A program made the translations under genes and the position numbers. Below the pieces are notes generated by a model. The model saw nothing but the letters and a program-made list of their open reading frames with translations, searched no databases and was not told the origin of the DNA. A stretch of 64,000 bases of DNA from Aquila chrysaetos chrysaetos (taxonomy: Eukaryota; Chordata; Aves; Accipitriformes; Accipitridae): NCBI RefSeq assembly GCF_900496995.4, contig NC_044009.1:35921505-35985504 (forward strand). The letters run 5' to 3'. Shown piece after piece: positions 25,972 through 37,900 of this stretch (the stretch's first letter is position 1; every line of letters begins with the position of its first letter).

Positions 25972-28900
25972 ACCTTTGTATTTTATTGGTAGTGTTAGTG
26001 CAGAATTGGTCCCTCCTCCAGGCCAACTCCAAGTCCAACACAACCCTCCTGGGTTTTACAGTCCTTGCATGCTTTCCACACTCAAGTGTAAGTCAGGGAC
26101 AGGATTTCTGTGCTTGCCTCCCCTCATTTCATCCACCTCACCATGAGTTCTTCCATGCAGTGATCCTGGAGTTCAGATCTGCATCCCATCCTAGTTCTCT
26201 CATGTGCAGCTTTCCTGAATCTCTCCATCTTCTCAGTTCTCTATGCTCTTCAAAACACTCTGGAACGTGTTTTTTTCCAAAAGTACCACCTGCACTGGCT
26301 GCAGTTTGGGGTCACACATGCTGGCACAGGGTGGCAGAGCGTCCTCCAGCTCTGGAGGTATGGAGGCAGCTGCTTCCCCAGGCCCAGAAGGTACTCCCTG
26401 CATTCCTGGTTGGCTGTTCCTGCTGCAGCCCTGATGCCTTTGTCCACCCACTTATTTCTCCTTGCCAATGATGGAGTAGCTTTCTACTCATTCTTCCTGC
26501 TTCACTGCTTGCTAAAGCGTCCTGGAGCTGATCTGCGGTGTGTTTTCCCTGAGCATTTCCTCAGGCTTGGAACTAATTTCTCTCTCTCTCCCTCTCTCAA
26601 ACTGTCAGTTAGAGTCAAAGTCACCTTGTGCTCTGCCAGGCATAGCTCATGCCCGGTTGAGCCTTCCTGTCTGTCTCTGAAGTTTCCTATGAGACCATTG
26701 TATTCACACATCTCTTTTATTTTTCTTTTCTTTCAGGACTGTTGTCAGCTGAAAATCCAACCCTTTGACCAAGCTGTTCAAACAGTGGCTTAACTGTGCC
26801 TTCCCTCAAAGCCCTTGGACAGGCTCCCTGTGCTCTGCCTGCCTGGCACAATCCTGAGAGTGGATGTGAGCATTTCACCAGCTGGCCAGTGAGGGAATAA
26901 GCTTTGGAGCACCCTGCAGGGCACACATGCTCTCTTACCACATAGCCAGTGGCTTTGGCGGCTACCAGAGGCCACCACCCTACCTCATGCTGTCACTGCA
27001 GAAGGGGCTGAAAAAGCATGGGAGGCCCTGCGGATGATAAAAGATCCCTGGGTGCATTGGAGCTCTGGCAATAGGAGCTGCAGAGGCCAATCCAGAGACC
27101 TGGAGCCGTGCAGGCGGTTGCAACCTGCAGGGATCCACAGTGCCAGTACTGAACTGCTAATATCAGAAGGTAGAAGTGGAAGAGGGTCCTCCTTCTGCAG
27201 AGAGGGCAACTGCGGTTGAGGGCAGTGTGCCTTCTTTCCTTTCAGTCATGGCATGAAGAGCACAGGGCTGCCAGCCCCCATTGCAGAGACTGCCCTAAGT
27301 GTGCTCACATGCCAGGGTTGAACAGATCCTCACCTGGGAATCTGGTGAAATGTGCAGATCATTTGCTAACTTTAAAGGAAGCAAATGCCATAATGTCATC
27401 CCAGAAGTTAAGCTTTGGAAATTTGAAAAAGCAACAACAAGCAGAGGTGGAGACCATTGGGCTGGGATATTGCTTGGTCATTCTGCCAAATTTGAAATTG
27501 CCTGGCTTCGGAGAGCTGATGTTAGTCAGCTGCAGGCCAATGCCTGACTTTTGGGGGGGTCCAAATTTACCCCTGTGATGGCTTTACCTGTGTGGACAGA
27601 CTTTGACCTCCCACGCCTCTGCTTCCCCAAGAGAGTCTGTCTGCTTCATCTCCAGAAGGAGCTCCCTCCCCATTACTCCTTTCTGACTTCATGGCCAACT
27701 TTCAGTCCTGAGATGACTGGATTTATAGGTGCTCTGAAGGACCCAAACTGACATCCCATTGGAAATTTCTTCCAGCTGCAGGATGAAACTTCTGTGGGAC
27801 TTGTGTGTTACCCACTTCCTTGTGCAGGAGGGAAACAGCCTCCCGCTGCCTAATCCTCTCACAGGTTGTCCTTTGCCTCATCACGATAGCCTGCCTGTAA
27901 GAGTGCAGCTGTGACCTTGTTCTTAGAGCTCTGGGATAGCTTGGCCAGTAGAATCTGCAGCCCTCAGCAGTTTTAGTAGGAAAAACCCAGCTGGCTGCAG
28001 GTGTTGCAGGATGAGCTAGGCTGGTTCCCAGAACTCGCTGGAGAGCAGGGCTGGATCCCAGGGAGAAGCCCCGAGCACACAAGATCCGTAAGCTGGAAGT
28101 GTTTGCACTTCACTTCATAGCTGCTAATTAGGTATTGTGAGATGTTGTCACCTGCAGCACCTGTTCTCCAGTCAGCTCTTTTCCCTGGGGAATCTGGCAT
28201 CCCTATCCTCTCATGCTCTAAGTCATCGCTGCGGGACAAAGTCTGTGTGCTCTGGAAGGAGAACTGATTGCAGCAGGTCTTCACCATTCTCCATTTGTCT
28301 CCCTTTAACTGATAGTCCTCTTAATTGTTGCATCCTGTGTATATTGAAACTGATGACAGTTTTTCCTTGGCAGTTGTGGTCTGGTGGAATCCAAGTTGGC
28401 TTTTTGACTCAAGTAATATAAATGGGTGTTTTGCTCCCAAAGCTCAGGAAGGTTTCTGTGCCTTTTTCCCTTGCCATTTGAAAGTGACAGCTTTTGTCCT
28501 CCTCCTATTTGCACTTCATCTGGCTTGCTGAGGCCCTCAGGAGGCTGAATGCTCATGTAATGCTTTGAAAAGATCCCATGTGGGACCTTGTTAGTATTGT
28601 ATTTGTAGTCCTCTCTCCCTCCTTACTTTGCTTATGGAGCTGAACTGGAATGGGTTGTTTTGGAGGAATTGGCATTCTCTGCTTTTTTAGGCAGCTGATA
28701 CAGTATCTCCTGCAGGTGTCTGTCCAGGCATCCACCTGCCTTCACAAATATCCTCTCCATCTTCTGCATATGCACTTGAAAAATAGCCATGCTTTAGGCT
28801 TAGCCAATTGTGAATTGCAGCAACTTAGCTCCCTTTGGCCCATGCAGAGACATTGCTAGCTCTGTGACTGCTTTGCAGCCTCTGCCTCAAGGCAGACAGC

Positions 28901-31900
28901 TTAGGGGTGCTTAGGGGTGATCCAGCAGGAAATCGTGCATCATGACTCATCTCTAGCCTGATTGCAGTTTTCTCAAAATGCAGAATCCTGTGTCTCTTCC
29001 TTTCCATGAAATAGCTCTATAAATCTCTCTGCTTTGCTTGAAGTGCCTGGTGGCTGCTTTGCTAGCAGGATACTGTTGATCATTACTTGATCACTTAAAA
29101 TTCAGCTGGGATCTTCTTGCAGCTTTTGGACTGTTAGACACATTCTTGGAGCAGGATGTCCTCCAGAGTGAGGACATTCAGATGGTCCTTTCCAAGAGGA
29201 GGCCATTACTCACCTAAATTCCTGTCTTTCCAAAGGATTTGGCTGTCACAGCTGCACACTCTCCTATGTACAATCCAGACACTTTCATTCATGGAGAATT
29301 TCTACCATATACTTGCAAAGAGAAGCACTGAGGCTGGTGCCTGACATAGCAGAGAGAAAAGTACCTTCTTTTTGAAACAAGATGCAAACCTTTCAGAGAA
29401 GAGCCAACAGTTGAGTAGGCTTTCCATCTCCTTACTTTTTTTCTTAGGATGCACTGTCCTGGTATTACCAACGTAAACCTGTAACTGTGTTGCTCTCAGC
29501 TTGCCAAGTCCTTCAGAGTCCTTGTGCAGTTGTTAGTGATGGGGCCGAGGCCCTGTGAGAAAGTGACCTGGTTTCTTTCCACTGTAGCTGAACTTCAGCG
29601 GCGTGACGGTGGAAGAGGACCAGCGGTACATTCATTTTGCATCCACTAAGCACCTATTCATACCCATTGCCATTGGGACTTCCCACCCCCCCACACAGGT
29701 GAGCATACTGGGGCCAAACCCAGCAGCAAGTGGAGGGAAGGAGCTAGTGTTACTGTGTCCCAAGGACAGGCAGTGTCTGAGGCATTTCCCAGGAAACAGA
29801 ATGGCCTCCACAGGAAGGCATCGCAGTAGAACTTTGAGACTAGTACTAGGCAGTGCCTGGAAATGGCTGCTGTCATGGCAGCAGGGAAAGTACCTCTCAC
29901 CATCTCCAGTTCGACAAGATTTGGCATTCACTCTAACCAGAATGTTTATTAGATGTGTTAGGCTGTTCCCCTATTCTCTTGCATTGGATCTGAGTGAAAA
30001 CTTGTCTAGCTGCTCCAGGCACTCTGGAAATAAATCCTAATTTGTTTTTTAGTAAATTAATTAAACTTCCTTAAACACTTATTCAGCAAAAAAAGGCAGC
30101 TTTGATTCTGTTCTGCCTAATTTACTTGGGAAATGAACAAGTCTGAATTGAATTAAGATCACTTTAATATGAGTGGTTTTGCATTTCAAGTAATCTGCTT
30201 TACAGTGATCCCTTTAGCTAATTTGTATTAATTTTCTCCTAGATTGAATTTGCAGGGCACCACTTGGAGAACCACTGTAGTTATCAATGTACATGTGTGG
30301 TGATAAACCTTCAGCACAGTCTCCTATCAGAGCCTCAGTGATAAATCCTGACACTATGAGGTCTCCTCATTCTTAGGAGACAAGCTGACTAATTAATTAT
30401 TAATGCTTATCAGAGTCCTCTGGGGAAGTGTTAACTAGTTTAACTTGGGCATGGTATAATAAGCACTGCTCTCCCTGACTCACTTCAGATTTATGAACTC
30501 TACAATGGCAGCTCCGTGCCTGTGATATTTGAGGTTCAGCTGGACAACATTGTGAGGATCCAGGAGGAGAATTTTCAGCATCCTGTGTTTGTCTGCCTAA
30601 CTCCTAGAGGGGAAATCTCCCCTGGCACAACAGGCCACATTGAGTGGATCTTCTCACCACTGGAAGCTAGAACATACATGGTAAGACCCTCCTCATGACT
30701 GCCAGAAATGGTTTATTTCTGTTGTGTGCCTAAAATTCTTTAGACCTCTTACTGATGGTTGGTCTATGTCATGCTACAGCTGAATTGATCTCCATTCCTC
30801 AAAGAAGAAAGAGTCTTGAGAGCAAATAAGTGGCGCGTCTGATCAGGAAATGGAACAGATAAATTGTTATCTCCTAAGTTTCTTCTTCCCAAGGAACAGA
30901 TTTCTTCCACAGCCAGAGTCACCCCAGTATATATTTTTCAAGGATCAAATAGTGATTTGGGATATAAACAGGATCTGATCAGATTTGTGGTTCATTGTTG
31001 GCCTCCAACAACTTTGACCAAAGAGACTGAAGTCAGTGTCTTTTATCATTGCTGTGTACACTGCTGCAGCCCTCTGGAAACAGCCTTCCCAAAGACCTCT
31101 GTCCCAGGCTGCAGCAGGCAGGCAGGGCCAGAGATGGAGCACTGCTTATTGCCCCACTCTGGGGCAATGGGTTGTGGATGCATGGAAAAATAAATAAATG
31201 GAATTTTAAAACTTCAGCTTTTGCTCCAAGAGGGAGTCCCTGCCCATCTCATACATCACCCACTGGCGAATTGACTACTTAACCAACTTCCCTGGGTCAG
31301 CAGATAAGGTCAAGGCCTGAAAGAGCAAAAGAGACTGGATTTCTCCTCACCCATACATGTGCTATATTTAGACCAGTCCATTAGCAAGTATACTAGCTTA
31401 TTGCACATCTCTCCCAAATATGACTCTGGACTTAAAACTCTTATCTTGTTCAAGGCAGGTTGATGTTCCTATCCACATTCTGGGGGGTGAATCAGCTCTG
31501 ATCACCTTCCAGGGAGTAGGCTATGATCCGAATACTGCAGGAGGGACTGCCACATCCAGCGAAGTTTTGGCTCCTTCAGTCTTTCCAGGTTCTACCAAGC
31601 TAACTGTGCCCGGGCAGGTAAGTCCAAGTATACTGATGTGAGCAATATGATCAGTCTGGAAATGTGTGAGAAAGACTGAAATATGGAAGTGGCTCCATCC
31701 AGCAGTAGCCTGTGTTGCAGGGGAGTTCATTGCCATGAGATAGAGCAAGATATTTCCCTTCTAGCAGATCATCTAGAGCCTGACTCAGAAAAGCAGTTGT
31801 TCTGAAAGATGCCTTCCTCTGAGCTTGCTGCTTCCACTGCCATTAGAAACAAAAAAATTTTAGGGTTCGTTCATTTTCTGAATTTTCTATGAAAAGCTAC

Positions 31901-34900
31901 CCCCCATCACATCTACCTTTCTCATTTGCAGCTACAGCAGCCTTTTCTTTGGTAATTCATTCATAAAAAGAACATTATACTCCTGACATACCCTATCAGG
32001 GCTTGGCTGCCTCAATTTCACAGCCAAACCCAGGTGATGCGTTAGCTGAACCACAGACTGCAGGATGGTCACTAATCCAGGCACATCCCAGGAAAGCAGT
32101 TCATTGACCTGTCACTGGCTCAGCAGGAGCTTGTTTGGCCCTGTTAGAGCTGTCCTGTCAGCTGGACAATCTGTTGTTAAACTCGGTCACAGATCCCAGC
32201 ATAGTGAATCAGCATTAAACAGCATCAGCAGAGGCATACTCCGGTCAGGTAAAGGATTCATCCTGTGTGACATTAGCATGCCTACCTTGGAGCCCAGCCA
32301 CAGCTACATGTGCTCTTTGGCTTCCAGCAGGGCGATTGCATTCCTGTGTACAGCAAAGAGAAGATGATTAAAAACCTGTCTCAGACTGCCAAGGAAGATG
32401 CCATTCCACAGGGCTCTGTTGTCTGTAACCAAGAGTCATTAGCTTCTCTAATGATCAGTGTAATTAATTAGAATTTGCACTGTGTCTGGAGAATGTCACA
32501 GACTAGTAGCATACTAGTAGCATCATGAGTTAGGGAGCAATTTCCCAAAATTCACAGTCAGGTTGATGAGGATTTTGCCCAAGCATGGACCTCGTATTTT
32601 TGCCAACTGAGGTAGGAAAGGGCCTGGATTGCAAGTGCTGCAGAGCAAATCTTAGTGCTACTGGTCCTCTGTGCTCCTGTGTCCTGCCCCAGCATTGTGT
32701 CCTATTCATTGCTCGCTCAGTTCCACTGCAACAGGGCTGTCCCCTTGCTGCAAAGACTCGTAACTAGAGCAAAAATGAGGTAACTGGCTAATATTATTTA
32801 TGAATTTATGACTTGCTGGATAATGTGAAGATGACTCTGTGACTGCCCTTCCCCAACAGCCACAGCCCATTTTCATTCACTGCTATTCCGCCTGGTTTCA
32901 CCTTGCTTCCTGCAGGCTGCCACCTTGTCACACCACAGGATTTGCCTTGGAAATATCCCAGACTGCACCAAAGCCAGTCGGCTTGTCTTTCTCAACAATA
33001 TCTCGGAGAGTAAGGCCGTTGTGTTTGCGTGGTGGATAAGCACCTGTAAAGACAAAAGGGTGAGTCCTTCCTTCTCCTTCCTCTACAGCCTTCTTGCCCA
33101 TCTCCGTTGTGCCACAAAAGGACCTTACAAGCCCATTTTCAACCAGGCAATCAGAAACAATCCTAGGAACTTGACTTTTGTACTAGCTGGTGAAAGGAAA
33201 GGGCAGAGAAAAGTGAAGGCAAGGGTTAGGATAGGGGGGGAAAGACAGGAATTCAGAAGGGGATCTGAAGACTTCAGTGAGGATACATGAACCTGGAACT
33301 ACAGGATGTGATAATGAATGTCAGGACCCTGTCTACCAGCAAAGTCTATGGTCATTCTTTGAATATATCAGCTGCATCTCTCTCATGCCGCATACCTGTG
33401 AGAAGGGGAGGGGAGAGAATTCCCACAATCCTGTGTTTCCTGCAAAGAGAAGGCACATAGGAAAGTCCCAGGACAGTGAAGCAGCTCCTCTGTGGCTTGG
33501 TTTTTTGTTTTGTTTTGTTTTTTTTTCCCCAGGTGTTGCAGATTGCTCCAGAGTCAGGGGTTGTGCAGCCTGGAGAAAGCATCCCTTGCTTCATTACCCT
33601 GCGACCTTCAGAGAGTGCTTCCTTCTACAGCATAGATCTGGTGTGTAAGGTGAGACCCAAAAGGTACATGTGTATTACCATCACCTCAGCATGTCACTGC
33701 AGTCCCCAAATGGGTGGCCCCAGCAGGCAGCTGCCTGCTGCTTCCAGCTGAAGTAATCCTTCTTTGCTCCGCAACGCTGGCCAGCACTTCTCATTACTGA
33801 TGATACTTAGCTTCATCTTTCCTGATGCTTTAAGTATCTCTCTGTCTGTGTGACTCACTAGATGAGGTGTAACTATGCAAAACACAGCTTTGTGAGTTGA
33901 ACCCAGCTACTAGGAGTCACAGTTTGAATGGCAGTGGCTGTCAGTGGATGTCAGAGACTTAAATATCTGTAAAAAGGAAATCTTGCTTCTTTAATATTAG
34001 TGGGGGCACAGACTTGCAGTAGTGTCCCTCCGGATGCTTTCCAGGTGTCCTTTGGCAAGAGATTGTCTTCTCTGTATAAGCCTTGTAATAGCACTGTTCT
34101 CTCCCCTTCCTGCCACTGGAAGATATGGAAAGGGAGTTGGGCTTCTGGCTGGGACCTCCTGGAAGGGAGGAATTGGTGGCAGGCATGGACTTGAGCCAGA
34201 GACTGTGTTATTTGCAGCTCCTTTCTAGCCCTGTTCCCTCCAATCATCGTTTGCTTCACAGGTATACATCCAGGACTCCCTGGTTCAGTATGAGAGGGAC
34301 CTGCAGGAGTGGGAAAAGGAGAAGGAACGGCAGGCTGTGGAATTCACGATCACAGAGAAGGATCTTGGGACTAAGAAGAAGCCAAAGTCACCTGCAGGGG
34401 TAAGTGCTGCCAGGATTTTACACCAGCTTAGCTCAGCTAAGAAACAGCAGCCAGTGCCAACAAGAAATGTTCTTTAAGAAAATCTAGGCAAGTTGATAGG
34501 AGGACATGAGGCTCTGATCTACTCAAGATCTCATAGCTGGTCTGTGGATAGTGGAAAACGAGATCTTGGTTTCTAGCCAAGAATCACCTTACAAACTCTG
34601 AAATTGCTAATGATCATCTGAAATTTGGAAGTGCATGAGAAGCCTTAGGAAAAACAAAGCCAGTGGCTCTGGAAACCGATGGTTGGATTTTTAACCATGA
34701 ATAAACACTGGAGAGAAATGCGTAACTACCAGTAAGAATGTGGCCCAAGTGAAGAATGGGAGGGTGAGATCATTGACTCTTATCACTGACAAAATCCTTA
34801 AGTCTTGTTCTGCTCCATATCTTTCCTACATGGCAATTTCTCTTCCTTCCGCCCCCCCGCCTTTTTTTTTTTTTTTTTTTTTTCTTTTCAGAGGTCATCA

Positions 34901-37900
34901 GATTCTGCTGAGACAGAAAATAATCCTGAATCCTCAGCTGTGCTCAGGAAATACAAGGTAAGTCAGGCCTGTCTCACCCATAGTAGAATCAAACTGACTG
35001 CTTTAGAAAAGAGGCAGATGCTGGCTATCACAGCGTGGGAGCCTGGACAGAGAGCACAGCGGGATTTGTAGCTTCAAGGCTTTGGGAGACAGACTGTTTG
35101 GAGGAGCCAGAAGAATCAGACTGTCTGGCTGTGTCCTGTGGGCAGTAACTTTCCAGCTGAGGTGAAGGGGAAGTGAAATTGGAACCAAATGTGCACCCAT
35201 GACTGGAGAAAGGGGGAAAGGTTTCAAATAAGCAGAAAAGATGCACACGGGCAGGGCAGTCGGTACCTGGACTAGTTTCACATTGAGGCCACAATGGAAT
35301 GTGTGTCGTGATGGAAAGCAGCAGGACCCTGGTGTGATGTGGTGCAGACTTTGTCCTCACCACTAAAAGAGCTGTGCTCTGTGCCTTAGGAGAAGCTACA
35401 GGCAGGAAGTGCCTTGATTTAAGTGTGCAGAACGCTTTAAAGGTCAATTTGCCTGGTTCATCTCTGTTTCCCCTCAAGTTTGTACAACTGTGTGCACTGC
35501 CGGAAAAGACAGGTTTTCTAGCAGTGGTGGCAAGGTGTGAGACAAGGTCCCAGTGAACGCTCTGCAGAACTGCCTGGGCCCAAAGGCAGAGCCACGCTGC
35601 ATCTACAGCTGTCAGCAGGATGTGCTGTGGGAATGACAGGGCTTGTGGAGATCCAGCTAACCTGAGTGTGGAAGGGTTAAGGGGAGCCGATGTGAGACGG
35701 CCTGAGCAGATTGAGTCAGCTAGGACTCACAGGACTTGTTATTTCAGGACTGCCACCATAGTAAGGCTGTAGCAGTGCTCCTGGGACCCTGTAGAGTGCC
35801 TCTGCATTCCCTGCACTGTCCTGTGTGAAGGTGTCAGCTCTAGCTTGGACTGTCTGCCTTGTGCTGTTAGGTGTGATCAGTGATGCAGGTCGAGGCATTC
35901 ACTGGGATAAACATAAGGATGGTTGGGGAAAAGTAAAAACAGTTTCATTTAGTCCTCTAGGGTTTTAGTTCCTAGTGACAATTTGGAGCCTGCAATCACC
36001 TGCTGTTTCTGTGTCAGGAGTGGTGAAGGCCTCTGGTCTCATTCCCAGAGGCTGGACAGCTATGTCTCAAAGGTCATTGAAGTCCTGTGATGCCTGAGGG
36101 CTCCTCCAGAGCTGGGTGGTGTCCTTCTGGCCCCAGCTTCTGGACTACTCCTGCCCTAAGAAACTTCACCCAAACTGACTGCTGGTAATGCAATCCCAAA
36201 CTGGTCCATCTAGTGTGGCTGGAGTCAGTTTCTGGTTTCCTTCCAGGCTTGGGGGGCAACTTCTGCATGCATTCCTGCACATCTCTTCTCCCACAGCACT
36301 CCCAGTGTGCTTGGAAGAGCAGAGATGATCTCCCAGAGTTCCACAGGGATGGATCCGAGTACAACAGCCTCAAGTGCCCTGGGGAGAACCTGAAGCCCTG
36401 CTGACACTCACTCAGGGCTGGCACACTAGGCAGTGAGGAGGGAGTGGACCTGACTTCCAGCATGGTTGCTTGTGCCTGATAGTGGTACTTGCAGTGCCAA
36501 GATAATTTTGATGCTGTCTCCTGTCCAGGATCTGGTGGCTCTGGCTGCTGGGCTTTCCAGTTCTCACACCTGTGCTCACACCTACACCAGCCTACCTGTG
36601 GCCAAAGGAACAACTAAGTACCTGCCATTTCTTTCTCTCCAACAGACATTACCCCCTATTAAAAACCACCCTATGCCCAATCTGCCGGCTGGACACTTTC
36701 AGAGGAGGCTGCTGTTGGACAAAGAAGCCAGCCGGGTGTGGGTCAGACCAGAGCCTCCCAAGCCGATCCTCTTACACCTTGGTGTGACAGCCAGGTCCTA
36801 CTCTGTTGAGGACTTCTTCAGCAGCTTCACTTCGGAGTTCCCCAAATACTTCTTGTCCCGGTAAGAGATCCAGCTTTTTGGATTAGCATCTTAATCTGAG
36901 CCAGGGCTGCCCATGCTGTGATATGCACTGAACTTGGAGCTATGCTCTGCTCCTCTCCAGTGCCTCAGTATTAGGCAGGAGGTGCCTTGCTTTCCCCAGC
37001 ATTAGCTGATATGACCTGTTTCTCTCCCTCCCTCAAAAGGGAGATACTATCAGAGCTCGGTGCTCCTCTCTTACGACAGTGTCCCTGCTGCTGTCACAAA
37101 TGCAGCAGCTCCCACTCCTCCCCTGGTTCCCTGCACCACTCCCCGCTTGCCTGCAGTGCTGCTGCTCAGTGAAGGGGATGCAGGTCTTCAGTGGTTTGGC
37201 TCCGTAGTGTTGCCACTGATGGAACAACTCCTTCTTTCCCAGCCCTTTCAGTGACTGGCCCTTGGAGAGCAAGTTTGTGGATGGGAGCAGGGACAGAGAC
37301 AGGATGGACGTGGACCCCAAATGGCTGTCTCTGGCTGCTGCTTCCAAACAGGAGTTGCAGATAGTGACTGACATACTCACAGGTGTCATCAGGTACGTGT
37401 CCCTTCACCCTCACCCGGTTTGGGGCCCCTGTCCTCCAGGGGAGTGCGTGCAGCATGGCCAGTCCTCTGCTAGTCCTGGAGGGGTCTGTGTGCTCCTGCT
37501 GCACCAGAACAGGGGATCCAGCCTGCCAAAGACTGCCCTGGGGACTACAAGCTCAGGACTCTTGGTGTGACAGCCAAAGGCAGGGTCTTGCTCCCTAGCT
37601 AGGGGCTGGGCCCATCTCTGCATAGTGAACAGTGTCACTGCCCAGGAACCAGGCCACTCTGCCAGCAATGATCTTGGGAACAGGCTGCATTGGGATTCAC
37701 CTATTTTGTCTGTCAGCTGCAGAAATGTAGAGAACCAGTGCTGCGGAGGCAAAAGTAGTTTCCTTAGCTCAAGCCATCTTGCTGCCTCCCTTAGGCCCAG
37801 AACGCAAGAAGGGAGAGACTAGACATTGACATCAGTCAAGGTTTTCCTCTGATTTGTACTGTCTTGCAATGATCCTCTGGGGTCATACAGATAGCTGATT

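Noticed and set aside
26737-26792. Possible exon in CFAP65 intron 20 after a TTTCTTTCAG acceptor
   Set aside because: It runs into a stop after 18 codons without a donor, and exons 20 and 21 already join in phase and fit the human order.
37038-37075. Possible extra CFAP65 exon (reading REILSEL after exon 28)
   Set aside because: Including it breaks the phase into exon 29, whereas exon 28 joins exon 29 directly in frame as [12 protein letters not shown].
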